A stretch of 64,000 bases of DNA. Origin: Thermomonas carbonis. GTDB taxonomy: Bacteria > Pseudomonadota > Gammaproteobacteria > Xanthomonadales > Xanthomonadaceae. Shown piece after piece: positions 45,275 to 55,970 of the stretch; within the stretch, counting starts at the first letter, position 1; the number at the start of each line of letters is the position of its first letter. Location of the stretch: contig NZ_CP060719.1 of NCBI RefSeq assembly GCF_014396975.1, forward strand, positions 1 through 64,000, read 5' to 3'. The position numbers were made by a program, and so were the translations under genes. Below the pieces are notes generated by a model that was given only the letters and a program-made list of their open reading frames with translations, made no database searches and had not been told where the DNA came from.

Positions 45275-47740
45275 ATGACCCGACCCACGCCCCGCCGCCT
45301 GCTTGCCCTTGCCCTCGCCACGGCGCTCTCGATGCCGGCCTGGGCACAGACGGCGTTCGCACCGTTCACGGTCAGCGACATCCGCATCGACGGCCTGCAG
45401 CGCATCGGCGCAGGTACTGTCTTCACTTACCTTCCTGTCGAGCGCGGCGACACCCTCGACCAGGCGAAGTCGGCCGAGGCCCTGCGCGCGCTCTACAAGA
45501 CCGGCTTCTTCGAGGACGTCCGCCTTGACCACCAGGGCGGCATCCTGGTCATCACCGTGGTCGAGCGCCCGGCGATCAACAAGCTCACCCTGGTCGGCAA
45601 CAAGGACCTGAAAACCGAAGACCTGCTGAAAGGCCTGAAAGACATCGGCCTGGCCGAAGGCGAGACCTTCAACCAGCTCAACCTGGACCGCGTGACCCAG
45701 GAACTGAATCGCCAGTACAACAACCGCGGCAAGTACAGCGTCACGATCACGCCAAACGTGGAGCGGCTGGATCGCAACCGGGTCAACCTGACCTTGAACG
45801 TCAAGGAAGGCAAGGCCGCGAAGATCCGCCACATCAACCTGATCGGCAACGAAGCCTTCGCCGAAGAGGACATCACCAAGAACTGGGAATCGCGCACCAG
45901 CAACTGGCTGTCCTGGTACAAGCGCGACGACCAGTATTCGCGCGAGAAGTTGTCCGGCGACATCGAGAAGCTCAACGCCTGGTATCTCGATCGCGGCTAC
46001 GTCGATTTCAGCCTGGATTCGACCCAGGTGGCGATCAGCGGCGACCGCAAGGACATGTACCTGACTGCCGGCATGACCGAAGGCGAGGTGTACAGCATCT
46101 CCGCCGTCACCGTGTCCGGCGAAACCGTGCTGCCGAAGGAAGAGATCGAGACCATCGTTTCCTTCATCCGCCCCGGCACCACGTTCTCCCGCGGGCTTCT
46201 GGAACTGGCGACGGATGCAATCTCCGCGCGCCTGTCCAACATCGGTTATGCCTTTGCCAAGATCAACCCGGTTCCGGAGATCGACCGCGACAAGCGCACC
46301 GTCGGCATCGACTTCCAGGTGCAGCCCGGCCCGCGCGTCAACGTGCGCCGGATCGTGTTCAAGGGCAACACCCGCACTGCCGACACCGTCCTGCGCCGCG
46401 AGATGCGCCAGTTCGAGGGCAGCTGGTATTCGCAGGCGGCGATCGACCGCGGCAAGATCCGCCTCGACCGCCTCGGCTATTTCGAGGAAGTCAGCGTCGA
46501 GAACGAGCCGGTCGCAGGCTCCGATGACCTGGTCGACGTGGTCTACACGGTGAAGGAAACCACCTCCGGCAGCATCGCCGCAGGCGTCGGCTATTCGCAG
46601 TTGTCCGGCATCAACTTGTCGCTGCAACTGTCGGAGAACAACTTCCTCGGCACCGGCAACCGGGTTTCGATGTCGGTCTCGCGCAGCGCCTACCAAAAGC
46701 GCTACGACTTCTCCTTCATGAATCCGTACTTCACCGACGAAGGCCTGTCGCTGGGTTACAACCTGTGGTGGCGCGAGTTCGATTACTCCAGCTTCAACGT
46801 GGCTTCGTATTCCACCAACAGCGGTGCGGCGCAGGTGTTCCTTGGCCTGCCGCTGAGCGAGAGCGACTCGGTCTCGCTGATGTTCGGCATCGATTCCAAC
46901 GAGATCCTGGCATTCCCGGGCTCCACCCCGCCACCGCTGGTCGACTACATCAGTGCGGTCGGCAACCAGACCTTCCATTCCTGGCGCGCGCAGGTCGGCT
47001 GGGGCCGCGACACCCGCAACAACTACTTCACCCCGGTGGTCGGCACCATCCAGAACCTGTCGGCGGAAATCGCCTTGCCGGGCTCGACCGTGGAGTACTT
47101 CAAGATCTCCTACGACTTCGCCAAGTATTGGCCGTTGAGCCAGGCCCTGGTACTCAAGACCGGAATGAACCTGGGCTACGGCGACTCCTACGGCAAGGAC
47201 TTCACCCGCAATCTCTGCTACACCGCGCCCACCATCATCGACAGCAACAACGACGGCGTTCTGGACACGGTGGTGCCCGGACCTGCGCCGACCGACCCCT
47301 GCCTGCCGACCTCGCCCGACTACGACAAGACGGTCACCGCCAGCGGCCTGCCGTTCTTCGAGAACTTCTATGCAGGCGGCATTTCGTCCAGCGGCAAGGT
47401 GCGCGGCTTCGTCGACAATACGCTTGGCCCGTCCTATGGCACGGTGACGGGCTTCCGCCAGCCGTTGGGTGGCTCGTTGCTCGTCGCGGGCACGGTGGAG
47501 GCGATCTTCCCGAAGCTGTTCGACAGCCCGTCAGCGCGAGTCTCGGCGTTCCTCGACTTCGGCAATGTCTACAACGGGTTCGACAATTTCGATGCCGGCG
47601 AGTTGCGGGTGTCCACCGGCGTCTCCCTGCTCTGGCGTTCGCCGATGGGGCCGTTGTCGATCAGCTACGCCTTCCCGTTGCGCAAGCAGGACGGCGACCA
47701 GATCGAACGCTTGCAGTTCAACTTCGGCGGCCAGCTCTGA
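45275..47740 (+). CDS. bamA: Outer membrane protein assembly factor BamA
   Basis: 821-residue Omp85 protein, the core of the BAM complex. Signal peptide MTRPTPRRLLALALATALSMPAWAQ, five POTRA domains to about residue 425, then the 16-strand barrel with VRGF-type loop motif (GKVRGFVDNTLGP) and a C-terminal aromatic strand (LQFNFGGQL). ATG 45275 gives the signal peptide; a longer frame overlaps rseP. Barrel loop near 655-680 is Pro/Asp-rich. Confidence 0.97.
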   Translation: MTRPTPRRLLALALATALSMPAWAQTAFAPFTVSDIRIDGLQRIGAGTVFTYLPVERGDTLDQAKSAEALRALYKTGFFEDVRLDHQGGILVITVVERPAINKLTLVGNKDLKTEDLLKGLKDIGLAEGETFNQLNLDRVTQELNRQYNNRGKYSVTITPNVERLDRNRVNLTLNVKEGKAAKIRHINLIGNEAFAEEDITKNWESRTSNWLSWYKRDDQYSREKLSGDIEKLNAWYLDRGYVDFSLDSTQVAISGDRKDMYLTAGMTEGEVYSISAVTVSGETVLPKEEIETIVSFIRPGTTFSRGLLELATDAISARLSNIGYAFAKINPVPEIDRDKRTVGIDFQVQPGPRVNVRRIVFKGNTRTADTVLRREMRQFEGSWYSQAAIDRGKIRLDRLGYFEEVSVENEPVAGSDDLVDVVYTVKETTSGSIAAGVGYSQLSGINLSLQLSENNFLGTGNRVSMSVSRSAYQKRYDFSFMNPYFTDEGLSLGYNLWWREFDYSSFNVASYSTNSGAAQVFLGLPLSESDSVSLMFGIDSNEILAFPGSTPPPLVDYISAVGNQTFHSWRAQVGWGRDTRNNYFTPVVGTIQNLSAEIALPGSTVEYFKISYDFAKYWPLSQALVLKTGMNLGYGDSYGKDFTRNLCYTAPTIIDSNNDGVLDTVVPGPAPTDPCLPTSPDYDKTVTASGLPFFENFYAGGISSSGKVRGFVDNTLGPSYGTVTGFRQPLGGSLLVAGTVEAIFPKLFDSPSARVSAFLDFGNVYNGFDNFDAGELRVSTGVSLLWRSPMGPLSISYAFPLRKQDGDQIERLQFNFGGQL

Positions 47741-47752
47741 CGGGGCATCCCG

Positions 47753-48781
47753 ATGATCGCGCCAGTCTTCGCTGCTTCCGAACTGGCGCACCGGTTCGGG
47801 CTTGTCCTGCGCGGCCCGGATCGTGACATCACCGGTGTCGGCACCCTTGCCGACGCCACGCCGACGCAACTCGGCTTCCTCGCCAACCCGCGTTACCGCG
47901 CGCAACTCGCGGAGACGCAGGCCGGCGCGGTCGTGCTGCGCGAGGACGACGCCATCGCGTTCGTCGGCACCGCGCTGGTGGCGCGTGATCCCTACGCCGC
48001 CTTCGCACGGATCTCCGCGTTGTTCGAGCGCCTGCCCGCGCGCGAACCCGGCATCCATCCAAGCGCCGCGATCGATCCGTCTGCCGAGGTCTCGGCGGAC
48101 GCGCATATCGGCCCGTTCACCAGCATCGGCGCGCGCACGACCATCGGCGCGGGTGCAGTAGTCGGCCCTGGTTGTGTCATCGGCGACGACTGCGAACTCG
48201 GCGAAGCCTGCGAGCTGCAGGCGCGGGTGACGCTGGTGGCGCGCGTGCGGCTGGGCAAGCGGGTGCGGATCCTGCCCGGTGCGGTGCTGGGGGCAGCCGG
48301 GTTCGGCCTGGCGATGGAACACGGCCGCTGGCTCAACATCCCGCAACTGGGTGGCGTGGTGGTCGGCGACGACTGCGAGATCGGCGCCAACACCACCATC
48401 GACCGCGGCGCACTGGGCGATACCGTGCTCGAGGAAGACGTGCGCCTGGACAACCAGATCCAGGTCGGCCACAACGTGCGAATCGGCGCGCACACCGCGA
48501 TGGCCGGCTGTTCGGCGATCGCCGGCAGCGCGCGCGTGGGGCGCTACTGCCTGATCGGCGGCGGCGCCGGCATCCTCGGCCACCTCGATGTCTGCGACCG
48601 CGTGGTGATCACCGCGATGTCGCTGGTGACGCATTCGATCCGCGAGCCCGGCGAGTATTCGTCCGGCACGCCATTGATGGACAATCGCAGCTGGCGCAAG
48701 AGCGCAGCGCGCTTCAAGCAACTCGACCGCATGGCCCGCGCGAACCCACGCGCCGGCGCAAGCGACAAGGACCAGGAATGA
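47753..48781 (+). CDS. lpxD: UDP-3-O-acylglucosamine N-acyltransferase
   Basis: 342 residues; third acyl-transfer step of lipid A synthesis. Uridine-binding N-terminal domain, then hexapeptide beta-helix, catalytic His in QIQVGHNVRIG, and C-terminal helices. It follows bamA directly: no skp/ompH gene lies between, unlike in E. coli. Its stop overlaps fabZ (ATGA). Confidence 0.97.
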   Translation: MIAPVFAASELAHRFGLVLRGPDRDITGVGTLADATPTQLGFLANPRYRAQLAETQAGAVVLREDDAIAFVGTALVARDPYAAFARISALFERLPAREPGIHPSAAIDPSAEVSADAHIGPFTSIGARTTIGAGAVVGPGCVIGDDCELGEACELQARVTLVARVRLGKRVRILPGAVLGAAGFGLAMEHGRWLNIPQLGGVVVGDDCEIGANTTIDRGALGDTVLEEDVRLDNQIQVGHNVRIGAHTAMAGCSAIAGSARVGRYCLIGGGAGILGHLDVCDRVVITAMSLVTHSIREPGEYSSGTPLMDNRSWRKSAARFKQLDRMARANPRAGASDKDQE

Positions 48782-49245
48782 CCGAGACACCTTTCCGCGT
48801 GACCCTGCCGGTGAACACCCCGGAGATCGAACGCCTGCTGCCGCACCGCTACCCGTTCCTGCTGGTCGACCGCGTCCTTGAGTTCGAGAAGGACAAGCGC
48901 GTGCTGGCCTACAAGAACGTGACCTGCAACGAGCCATTCTTCACCGGCCATTTCCCCGGCCGCCCGGTGATGCCCGGCGTGCTTGTGGTCGAAGCGCTGG
49001 CGCAGGCCGGCGGCCTGCTGACCCAGCTCTCGCGCGACCCCAATGAAATCGGCAAGGACACGTTCTACCTGGTCAAGGTCGACAACGCGCGCTTCAATCG
49101 GATGGTGGTGCCGGGCGACCGCCTGGAGCTGGAAGTCGAATTGAAGCGCCGCATCCGCAACATGGCGCAATACGTGGGCATCGCCCGCGTCGATGGCGAA
49201 CAGGCCGCCTGCGCCGAGATTCTCTGCGCCGCCGCACGCGAATGA
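48778..49245 (+). CDS. fabZ: 3-hydroxyacyl-ACP dehydratase FabZ
   Basis: 155 residues, hot-dog fold. [14 protein letters not shown] carries the catalytic His and [23 protein letters not shown] the catalytic Glu. Fatty acid elongation step sharing substrate with LpxA. Overlaps both lpxD and lpxA by 4 bases. Confidence 0.98.
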   Translation: MTETPFRVTLPVNTPEIERLLPHRYPFLLVDRVLEFEKDKRVLAYKNVTCNEPFFTGHFPGRPVMPGVLVVEALAQAGGLLTQLSRDPNEIGKDTFYLVKVDNARFNRMVVPGDRLELEVELKRRIRNMAQYVGIARVDGEQAACAEILCAAARE

Positions 49246-50036
49246 GCGCCGCGTCCGTCCTGGTCCATCCCACCGCCGTCATCGATCCCGATGCGCGGCT
49301 GGGCACGGGTGTGCAGGTCGGTGCGTACGCGGTGATCGGCGCGGGCGTGGAAGTCGGCGACGGCACCCGAATCGGCCCGCATTGCACGATCGAAGGACCG
49401 ACCCGGATCGGCCGCGACAACGTGTTCCACGCGCATGCGGCGATCGGCGGCGAGCCACAGGACAAGAAATACCGCGGCGAGCGGGTCGAACTGGTGATCG
49501 GCGACGGCAACGTGGTTCGCGAGTTCGTCACCATCAACCGCGGCACCGGCGATGGTGGCGGCGTGACCCGCATCGGCGACCGCAACTGGATCCTCGCCTA
49601 CTGCCACGTCGCCCACGACTGCATCATCGGCAACGACTGCGTGTTCTCGAACAACGCGACCCTCGCCGGCCACGTCACCGTCGGCAACCACGTGATCCTC
49701 AGCGGCTTCGCCGGGGTGCACCAGTTCTGCCGGATCGGCGATCACGCGTTCATCGGCATGGGTGCGTTCGTCAACGGCGACGTACCGCCGTTCCTGATGG
49801 TGGCGCAGGAAAAATACGCGCGTCCGCGCGGCATCAATGCCGAAGGCCTGAAGCGCCGCGGCTTCGATGCCGGCCGCATCGCCAGCATCAAGCGTGCCTA
49901 TCGCGCGCTGTACATGGGCGACGCGAAACTGGACGAAGCCAAGTCCGAACTCGGCGAGATCGCGGCTAGCGGCAGCGACGATGTGCGCGCGATGCTGGAC
50001 TTCATCGAACGCGGCGAGCGGCCGCTGCTGCGGTGA
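49242..50036 (+). CDS. lpxA: UDP-GlcNAc O-acyltransferase LpxA
   Basis: 264 residues; first step of lipid A synthesis. Left-handed beta-helix with catalytic His in [12 protein letters not shown], and the family block [20 protein letters not shown]. Basic C-terminal helices ([25 protein letters not shown]). After its stop the coupled run is broken by a large inverted repeat before lpxB. Confidence 0.97.
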   Translation: MSAASVLVHPTAVIDPDARLGTGVQVGAYAVIGAGVEVGDGTRIGPHCTIEGPTRIGRDNVFHAHAAIGGEPQDKKYRGERVELVIGDGNVVREFVTINRGTGDGGGVTRIGDRNWILAYCHVAHDCIIGNDCVFSNNATLAGHVTVGNHVILSGFAGVHQFCRIGDHAFIGMGAFVNGDVPPFLMVAQEKYARPRGINAEGLKRRGFDAGRIASIKRAYRALYMGDAKLDEAKSELGEIAASGSDDVRAMLDFIERGERPLLR

Positions 50037-50050
50037 GCCACTCAGGTAGC

Positions 50051-50149
50051 GTCGTGCCGGGTGCCGGGGTGTTTTCCAACAAAGCGAGTATCGGGGAGTG
50101 CGGTCGCGCCAGCGAACGCGTTGGGAAATACCCCGGCACCCGGCACGAC
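50051..50149. repeat. Long inverted repeat between lpxA and lpxB
   Basis: Arms of 30 bases at 50051-50080 and 50120-50149. The outer 20 bases (GTCGTGCCGGGTGCCGGGGT and its complement) pair perfectly; the inner 10 pair with two mismatches. The spacer is 39 bases. It fills most of the 136-base lpxA-lpxB gap, in a run where other genes overlap. In RNA it would form a very stable hairpin. Nature unknown: a MITE-like insertion or REP element. Confidence 0.88.
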
Positions 50150-50172
50150 GCGGATCGAATCCGAGGAAAAGC

Positions 50173-51315
50173 ATGAGCCTCCGCATCGCCCTCTGCGCTG
50201 GCGAGACCTCCGGAGACCAGCTCGGCGCCGGGCTCATCGACGAATTGCGCGCACGGTTCCCGGATGCCGAATTCGCCGGCATCGGCGGCGATGCGATGCG
50301 CGCGGCCGGCATGGAGACCTGGTTCGATGCCAGCGAGCTGGCGGTGATGGGCCTGGCCGAAGTGCTCGCGCACCTGCCGCGCCTGCTCAAGCTGCGCAAG
50401 ACCTTTCGCCAGCGCGTGCTGGAGTGGCAGCCGGATGTCTTCATCGGCATCGACGCGCCCGACTTCAACCTCGGCGTGGAGCGCTGGCTGAAGCAGCGCG
50501 GCGTGCGCACCGTGCATGACGTGAGCCCGTCGGTGTGGGCGTGGCGCGAGAACCGCGCGGCCAAGATCGGTGCCAGCGCGGATCGCGTGCTCTGCCTGTT
50601 CCCGATGGAGCCGCCGATCTATGCACGGCATGGCGTGGATGCGGTGTTCATCGGCCACCCTTTGGCGGATGCCATCCCGTTGCAGCCGGATCGCGATGGC
50701 GCGCGCATGGCACTGGGGGAAGCGCTCGATGCGCCGCTGCTTGCGCTGCTGCCCGGCAGCCGCTTGGGCGAGATCACCCGCATGCTGCCGACGTTCCTGC
50801 AAGCCGCGCGATTGCTGCAGGCCGACGTCCCCGGCCTGCGCGTGCTGGTCCCCGCCGCGAATGCGCAGTGTCGTGCCGCGATCGACGCGCTCATCGGCGA
50901 TTCGCCGGCGCTGCGCGTGCTCGACGGCGAGGCGCAGGCGGCGATGATCGCCAGCGACGTGGTGTTGCTGGCCTCCGGCACTGCCGCGCTGGAAGCGATG
51001 CTCTGCAAGCGGCCGATGGTGATCGGCCATCGCATCTCCGGCCTGACCTACGCCATCGTCAAGGCGTTCGGCCTGCTCAAGTCCACGCACGTCAGCCTGC
51101 CCAACGTGCTTGCCGGCGAAACGCTGGTGCCCGAGTTGCTGCAGGACGATTGCACGCCGGCGAACTTGCACGCCGCGTTGCTGCGCTGGTTCCGTGATGC
51201 CGACGCGGTGGCGGCATTGCAACCGACGTTCCTCGCGATGCACCAGAGCCTGCGTCGCGATGCGTCGGCACGCGCTGCCGATGCGGTTGCCGGATTGCTG
51301 GCAACGCCCGCGTGA
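50173..51315 (+). CDS. lpxB: Lipid A disaccharide synthase
   Basis: 380 residues, GT-B fold; joins UDP-diacylglucosamine and lipid [16 protein letters not shown] at the start, [24 protein letters not shown] and [21 protein letters not shown] are diagnostic. ATG 50173 follows GAGGAAAAGC; the longer frame runs into the inverted repeat. Overlaps rnhB by 4 bases. Confidence 0.97.
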   Translation: MSLRIALCAGETSGDQLGAGLIDELRARFPDAEFAGIGGDAMRAAGMETWFDASELAVMGLAEVLAHLPRLLKLRKTFRQRVLEWQPDVFIGIDAPDFNLGVERWLKQRGVRTVHDVSPSVWAWRENRAAKIGASADRVLCLFPMEPPIYARHGVDAVFIGHPLADAIPLQPDRDGARMALGEALDAPLLALLPGSRLGEITRMLPTFLQAARLLQADVPGLRVLVPAANAQCRAAIDALIGDSPALRVLDGEAQAAMIASDVVLLASGTAALEAMLCKRPMVIGHRISGLTYAIVKAFGLLKSTHVSLPNVLAGETLVPELLQDDCTPANLHAALLRWFRDADAVAALQPTFLAMHQSLRRDASARAADAVAGLLATPA

Positions 51316-51926
51316 CCCCGCGCATCGCCGGGATCGACGAGGCTGGGCGTGGCCCCCTGGCGGGGCCGGTGGTGGTGGCCGCCGTGGTATTCCCGCCGGG
51401 GCGCACGCCGGTGAACGGACTCGACGACTCCAAGGCGCTGACTGCGCGCAGGCGCGAGGCGCTTTACCCGCGCATCATCGAGCGCGCGCTGGCCTGGAAG
51501 ATCGTCTTCATCGAACCCGCCGAGATCGACCGCCGCAACATCTACCACGCCACCCTGCATGGCATGCGCGAAGCGCTGCTGGGCGTCGCGCACATGGCGG
51601 ATTGCGCCCGCATCGACGGCAATCGCCTGCCGCCGGACCTGCCCTGCCCGGCCGAGGCCTGGATCGGCGGCGATGCGCGCGACCGCACGATCATGGCTGC
51701 GTCGATCCTGGCCAAGGTGGCACGAGACCGCGCCATGCACGAACTGCATGCGTTGTATCCGCACTACGGCTTCGACCAGCACAAGGGCTACCCCTGCCCG
51801 GCCCACCTGAGGGCGCTACGTGAACACGGACCGTGCCCGCAGCATCGGCGCAGTTTCGCGCCGGTGCGCAACCTGGGTGGCGCAGCCCTGCAAGGTGATT
51901 TGCTGGCCGATCCCGCATCGTGCTGA
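51312..51926 (+). CDS. rnhB: Ribonuclease HII
   Basis: 204 residues; removes ribonucleotides from [24 protein letters not shown] and [12 protein letters not shown] carry the acidic catalytic set, and [17 protein letters not shown] is the third block. GTG start overlapping the lpxB stop. dnaE follows after 83 bases. Confidence 0.97.
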   Translation: MTPRIAGIDEAGRGPLAGPVVVAAVVFPPGRTPVNGLDDSKALTARRREALYPRIIERALAWKIVFIEPAEIDRRNIYHATLHGMREALLGVAHMADCARIDGNRLPPDLPCPAEAWIGGDARDRTIMAASILAKVARDRAMHELHALYPHYGFDQHKGYPCPAHLRALREHGPCPQHRRSFAPVRNLGGAALQGDLLADPASC

Positions 51927-52009
51927 GGTCGCGCCGGAACGCCAAACTGTCAAGCCTTGCCCCGCCCCCGGACCACGCCTACGCTGGGCATTGATCCTGC
52001 GGAAACGCA

Positions 52010-55000
52010 ATGACCGCCCGTTACGCACACCTGCACCTGCACAGCGAGTACTCGCTGGTCGATTCGACGATCCGCATCCCGGAGCTCGTCGCGGCCTGCG
52101 CGGCGCGCGGCTTGCCGGCGGTCGCGATCACCGACCAGAACAACCTGTTCGCGCTCGTCAAGTTCTACAAGGACGCGGAGAAGGCCGGGATCAAGCCGAT
52201 CGCCGGCGCCGACGTGCTGGTCGCCGAGGGCACCGCCGCGCCTTCGCGCCTGACCCTGCTGTGCCGCGACAACGACGGCTACCTCAGCCTCTCGCAACTG
52301 CTGACCCGCGCATGGATGGAAGGCCATCGCGTCGATGGCGTGGTCGCACGCCCCGCGTGGTTGTCGGACAACGCCGGCCTGTTCGCGATCGCCGGGCCGC
52401 ACTCGCAACCCGGCCAGTTGTTCGCCTCCGGCCGGCATGACCTGGCCGAACAGGCGCTGGCCGACCTGCAAGCGAAATTCGGCGAGCGCCTGCACCTGGA
52501 ACTGCTGCGCACCGGACGCGGTGGCGAAGACGCTTTCAACGCTTTCGCGCTGGACCTGTCCGCGCGCCGCGGCATCCCGGTGATCGCCAGCAACGACGTG
52601 CGTTTCCTCGATGCCGAGGGCTTCGATGCCCACGAGGCGCGCGTGTGCATCGCCAGCGGTCGCGTGCTCGACGACAGCCGTCGCCCGCGCGATTACAGCG
52701 CGGAGCAATACCTCAAGTCCGCCGACGAAATGGCCGCGTTGTTCGCCGCCGACGCACCGGACGCCCTGGACAACACCATGGCGCTGGCGGCGCGCTGCAA
52801 CCTGGAACTGCGACTGGGCACGTACTACCTGCCGGCGTTTCCGGTGCCGGGCGACGAGACCCTGGACAGCTGGATCCGCAGCCAGTCGCGCGACGGCCTC
52901 GCGAAGCGGCTCGAAAAGGCGCCGCTGGCCGAAGGCAAGACCCGCGCGGACTATGACGCGCGGCTGGAGCTGGAGCTGGACGTCATCGTCAAGATGGGCT
53001 TCCCGGGCTACTTCCTGATCGTCGCCGACTTCATCAACTGGGCCAAGCAGCACGGCATTCCGGTCGGGCCCGGTCGCGGTTCCGGTGCCGGCTCGCTGGT
53101 AGCGTGGGCACTTGGCATCACCGACCTCGATCCGCTGCCCTACGACCTGCTGTTCGAGCGCTTCCTCAACCCCGAACGCGTGTCGATGCCGGACTTCGAC
53201 ATCGACTTCTGCATGGATCGGCGCGACGAGGTGATCGACTACGTCGCCCGCAAGTACGGCCGCGATCGCGTCTCGCAGATCATCACCTACGGCACGATGA
53301 CCGCGAAGGCGGTGCTGCGCGACGCCGGCCGCGTGCTCGGCTTCCCGTACGGCTTCGTCGACGGGCTGGCCAAGCTCATCCCGCTGCAACCCACCGACCC
53401 GATGACGCTGGAAGACGCGATCGGGATCGGCAAACGCGCGCTGAAAGAACCGGATCGCGTGGTCAGCGAATTCCGCGACCGTTACCACGCCGAGGACGAC
53501 GTCCGCGACCTGGTCGATCTGGGCCTGCAACTGGAAGACCTGACCCGCAACGCCGGCAAGCACGCCGGCGGCGTGGTGATCGCGCCAACGCCGCTGCAGG
53601 ACTTCTGCCCGCTGTTCGCGGAACACGATGGTCACGGCCTGGGCCGCAACCCGGTGACCCAGTTCGACAAGGACGACGTCGAATCGATCGGCCTGGTGAA
53701 GTTCGACTTCCTCGGCCTGCGCACGCTGACCATCATCGACTGGGCGGTGAAGGCGATCAACGCACGCCGCGCGGCGGCCGGCGAGGCGATGTTCGACATC
53801 ATGTCGTTGCCGCTGAACGACAAGCCCACCTACGAGCTGTTCGCGCGCGGCGATTCCGTCGCGGTGTTCCAGTTCGAATCGCGCGGCATGCGCGAACTGC
53901 TGAAGCGGGCGAAGCCGGACACGTTCGAGGACATCATCGCGCTGGCCGCGCTGTTCCGCCCCGGTCCGCTGGGCAGCGGGATGGACAAGCAATGGTGCGA
54001 CCGCAAGCACGGGATCGAGGACGTCAGCTACCCGCATCCGGCGCTGGAGCAGGTGCTGTCGCCGACCTATGGCGTGATCGTGTACCAGGAACAGGTGATG
54101 CAGATCGCCCAGGTGCTGGCCGGGTATTCGCTGGGCGGTGCCGACCTGCTGCGCCGCGCGATGGGCAAGAAGAAGCCCGAGGAAATGGCGAAGGAGCGCA
54201 GCAAGTTCGAGGCCGGCGCCGCCGAGCGCGGCGTCGACCCGCGCACGGCGACGCAGATCTTCGACCTGATGGAGAAGTTCGCCGAGTACGGTTTCAACAA
54301 GTCGCACTCGGCCGCGTACGCACTGGTCGCCTACCAGACTGCGTGGCTGAAGGTGCATTACCCGGCCGAATTCATGGCCGCGGTGCTGTCGTCGGACATG
54401 GACAATACCGACAAGGTCGTGGGTTTCCTCGATGAAGCACGCACGCGTGGCTTGAACGTGTTGCCGCCGGACGTGAACGCGTCGGGCTACATGTTCGAGG
54501 CCGCCGATCCGGATCATTCGAATCCGGGCGCGCCGCCGAAGCGGGTGATCCGCTACGGCTTGGGTGCGGTCAAGGGCGTGGGCCGTGGCGCCTGCGAGGC
54601 GATCGTTGCCGCACGCGCAGCCGGGCCGTTCTCCGACCTGCTGGATTTCTGCAAGCGCGTGGATGCCGCCGGCCTCAACAAGCGCACGCTGGAAGCGCTG
54701 ATCCATGGCGGCGCGATGGACGCGCTGGCGAAGAACCGCGCCTCGCTGATGTTGCAGTTGCCGGACGTGTTGAAGGCCACCGACCAGATCGCGAAGAACC
54801 GCGATGCCGGCGTAGTCGACATGTTCGGCAATGCCAGCGGCGCGCCCGACATCCACATCGACCTGCCCGAATGCGGCGACTGGCCGCTCGCGCAGAAGCT
54901 GCAGGGCGAACGCGAAACGCTGGGGCACTACCTCAGCGGGCATCCGATGGATCCCTACCGCGACGAACTGCAGCGGCTGGTCGGCCATGACCTGTCGTCG

Positions 55001-55561
55001 CTGGATGCGCTGTGGGAAGCGCGTCCGCAGGAAGCACGCCGGGGCTGGCGGCAGCAGATGCAGGCGGTGGTCGCGGGGCAAGTGGTCGGCATGCGCAAAC
55101 GCGGCGATTCGCAGGCCTTCGTGCACCTGGAAGACGGGCGCGGCCGGATCGAATGCGCGTTCTTCGGCGACGAGTGGAAGGAGTACGCGCCACTACTGAC
55201 CCGCGACCGCATCCTGGTGGTCGAAGGCGACCTGCGCGAGGACGAATTCAGTGGCGGCTTCGCCTTGCGCGCAAGCCGATGCTGGGACTTCACCCAGTTG
55301 TGCGGCGAACGTGCGCAACGCGTGTCGATCCGCATCGACCTGCGCCAGCCGGACGCGCTGCAGCAGTTCGAACGCATGTTGCAGACGCATGCGGGCGCGA
55401 CGCCGGTCTTGATCGAGGCGATCACCGCCGTCGGCATCGGCCGATTGACCGTCAACGGTGGCCGCGGCCTGCGCGTGGATGCGGCATTGCCCGGACTGCT
55501 GCGCAACCTGCCGGGCGTGGACGCGGTCAGCGTGACCCTGGCCAAGCCCTGGGTGAACTGA
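52010..55561 (+). CDS. dnaE: DNA polymerase III alpha subunit
   Basis: 1183 residues; replicative polymerase. N-terminal PHP domain ([19 protein letters not shown]), palm motifs [26 protein letters not shown] with [20 protein letters not shown], fingers with [14 protein letters not shown], a helix-hairpin-helix region, and a C-terminal OB fold. Length and motifs identify the DnaE1 type rather than the ImuC form. Convergent with the STAS gene 7 bases later. Confidence 0.98.
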   Translation: MTARYAHLHLHSEYSLVDSTIRIPELVAACAARGLPAVAITDQNNLFALVKFYKDAEKAGIKPIAGADVLVAEGTAAPSRLTLLCRDNDGYLSLSQLLTRAWMEGHRVDGVVARPAWLSDNAGLFAIAGPHSQPGQLFASGRHDLAEQALADLQAKFGERLHLELLRTGRGGEDAFNAFALDLSARRGIPVIASNDVRFLDAEGFDAHEARVCIASGRVLDDSRRPRDYSAEQYLKSADEMAALFAADAPDALDNTMALAARCNLELRLGTYYLPAFPVPGDETLDSWIRSQSRDGLAKRLEKAPLAEGKTRADYDARLELELDVIVKMGFPGYFLIVADFINWAKQHGIPVGPGRGSGAGSLVAWALGITDLDPLPYDLLFERFLNPERVSMPDFDIDFCMDRRDEVIDYVARKYGRDRVSQIITYGTMTAKAVLRDAGRVLGFPYGFVDGLAKLIPLQPTDPMTLEDAIGIGKRALKEPDRVVSEFRDRYHAEDDVRDLVDLGLQLEDLTRNAGKHAGGVVIAPTPLQDFCPLFAEHDGHGLGRNPVTQFDKDDVESIGLVKFDFLGLRTLTIIDWAVKAINARRAAAGEAMFDIMSLPLNDKPTYELFARGDSVAVFQFESRGMRELLKRAKPDTFEDIIALAALFRPGPLGSGMDKQWCDRKHGIEDVSYPHPALEQVLSPTYGVIVYQEQVMQIAQVLAGYSLGGADLLRRAMGKKKPEEMAKERSKFEAGAAERGVDPRTATQIFDLMEKFAEYGFNKSHSAAYALVAYQTAWLKVHYPAEFMAAVLSSDMDNTDKVVGFLDEARTRGLNVLPPDVNASGYMFEAADPDHSNPGAPPKRVIRYGLGAVKGVGRGACEAIVAARAAGPFSDLLDFCKRVDAAGLNKRTLEALIHGGAMDALAKNRASLMLQLPDVLKATDQIAKNRDAGVVDMFGNASGAPDIHIDLPECGDWPLAQKLQGERETLGHYLSGHPMDPYRDELQRLVGHDLSSLDALWEARPQEARRGWRQQMQAVVAGQVVGMRKRGDSQAFVHLEDGRGRIECAFFGDEWKEYAPLLTRDRILVVEGDLREDEFSGGFALRASRCWDFTQLCGERAQRVSIRIDLRQPDALQQFERMLQTHAGATPVLIEAITAVGIGRLTVNGGRGLRVDAALPGLLRNLPGVDAVSVTLAKPWVN

Positions 55562-55568
55562 CCCGCGC

Positions 55569-55955
55569 TCAGTCGTCCTGGTTGCCGGCGACGATGCGCT
55601 TCTGGATCTTGTCGAGGTAGGCGTCGGCTTCCTGCACGCTGCGGAAGATCTCGCTCAACGGCACCGCCTTGACGATGTCGAACACCTTCTGCACCTGCGG
55701 CTGGGTATTCGCCAGCACGAGCGTGCCGCCACGCGCCGACAGCAACTTGCGCGCGCGGAAGATCGAACGCACGCCGGCCGAACTCACGTACTCCAGTTGC
55801 GCCAGGTCGAGCACCAGCGATTGCACCTTCGCCGCCAGTACCAGGGTCAGGCGGTCGTCGAGTTCGCTGTAGGTATGCGTGTCCAGACGGCCACCGATCT
55901 CGACGCGCTGGCTGCCATTCGGGTGCAGGGGATGGATGCGGACGGAAATGGCCAT
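55569..55955 (-). CDS. STAS-domain anti-anti-sigma factor-like protein
   Basis: 128 residues, a single STAS domain ([46 protein letters not shown]). The serine in YVSSAG is the usual phosphorylation site of RsbV/SpoIIAA proteins. Its likely partner is the upstream phosphatase/ATPase protein, 15 bases away in the same direction. Output could be an anti-sigma factor or a cyclase, as in Pseudomonas HsbA; no target is nearby. Confidence 0.9.
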   Translation of the reverse strand: MAISVRIHPLHPNGSQRVEIGGRLDTHTYSELDDRLTLVLAAKVQSLVLDLAQLEYVSSAGVRSIFRARKLLSARGGTLVLANTQPQVQKVFDIVKAVPLSEIFRSVQEADAYLDKIQKRIVAGNQDD

Positions 55956-55970
55956 GGATTCGCGTGGGCG

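Noticed and set aside
47741..47752. Missing skp/ompH between bamA and lpxD as a deletion
   Set aside because: From memory, xanthomonads commonly have bamA directly followed by lpxD, so this is probably the normal order.
51950..55126. 1058-codon minus-strand frame opposite dnaE
   Set aside because: Antisense shadow of a complete dnaE; no start context or family motif.
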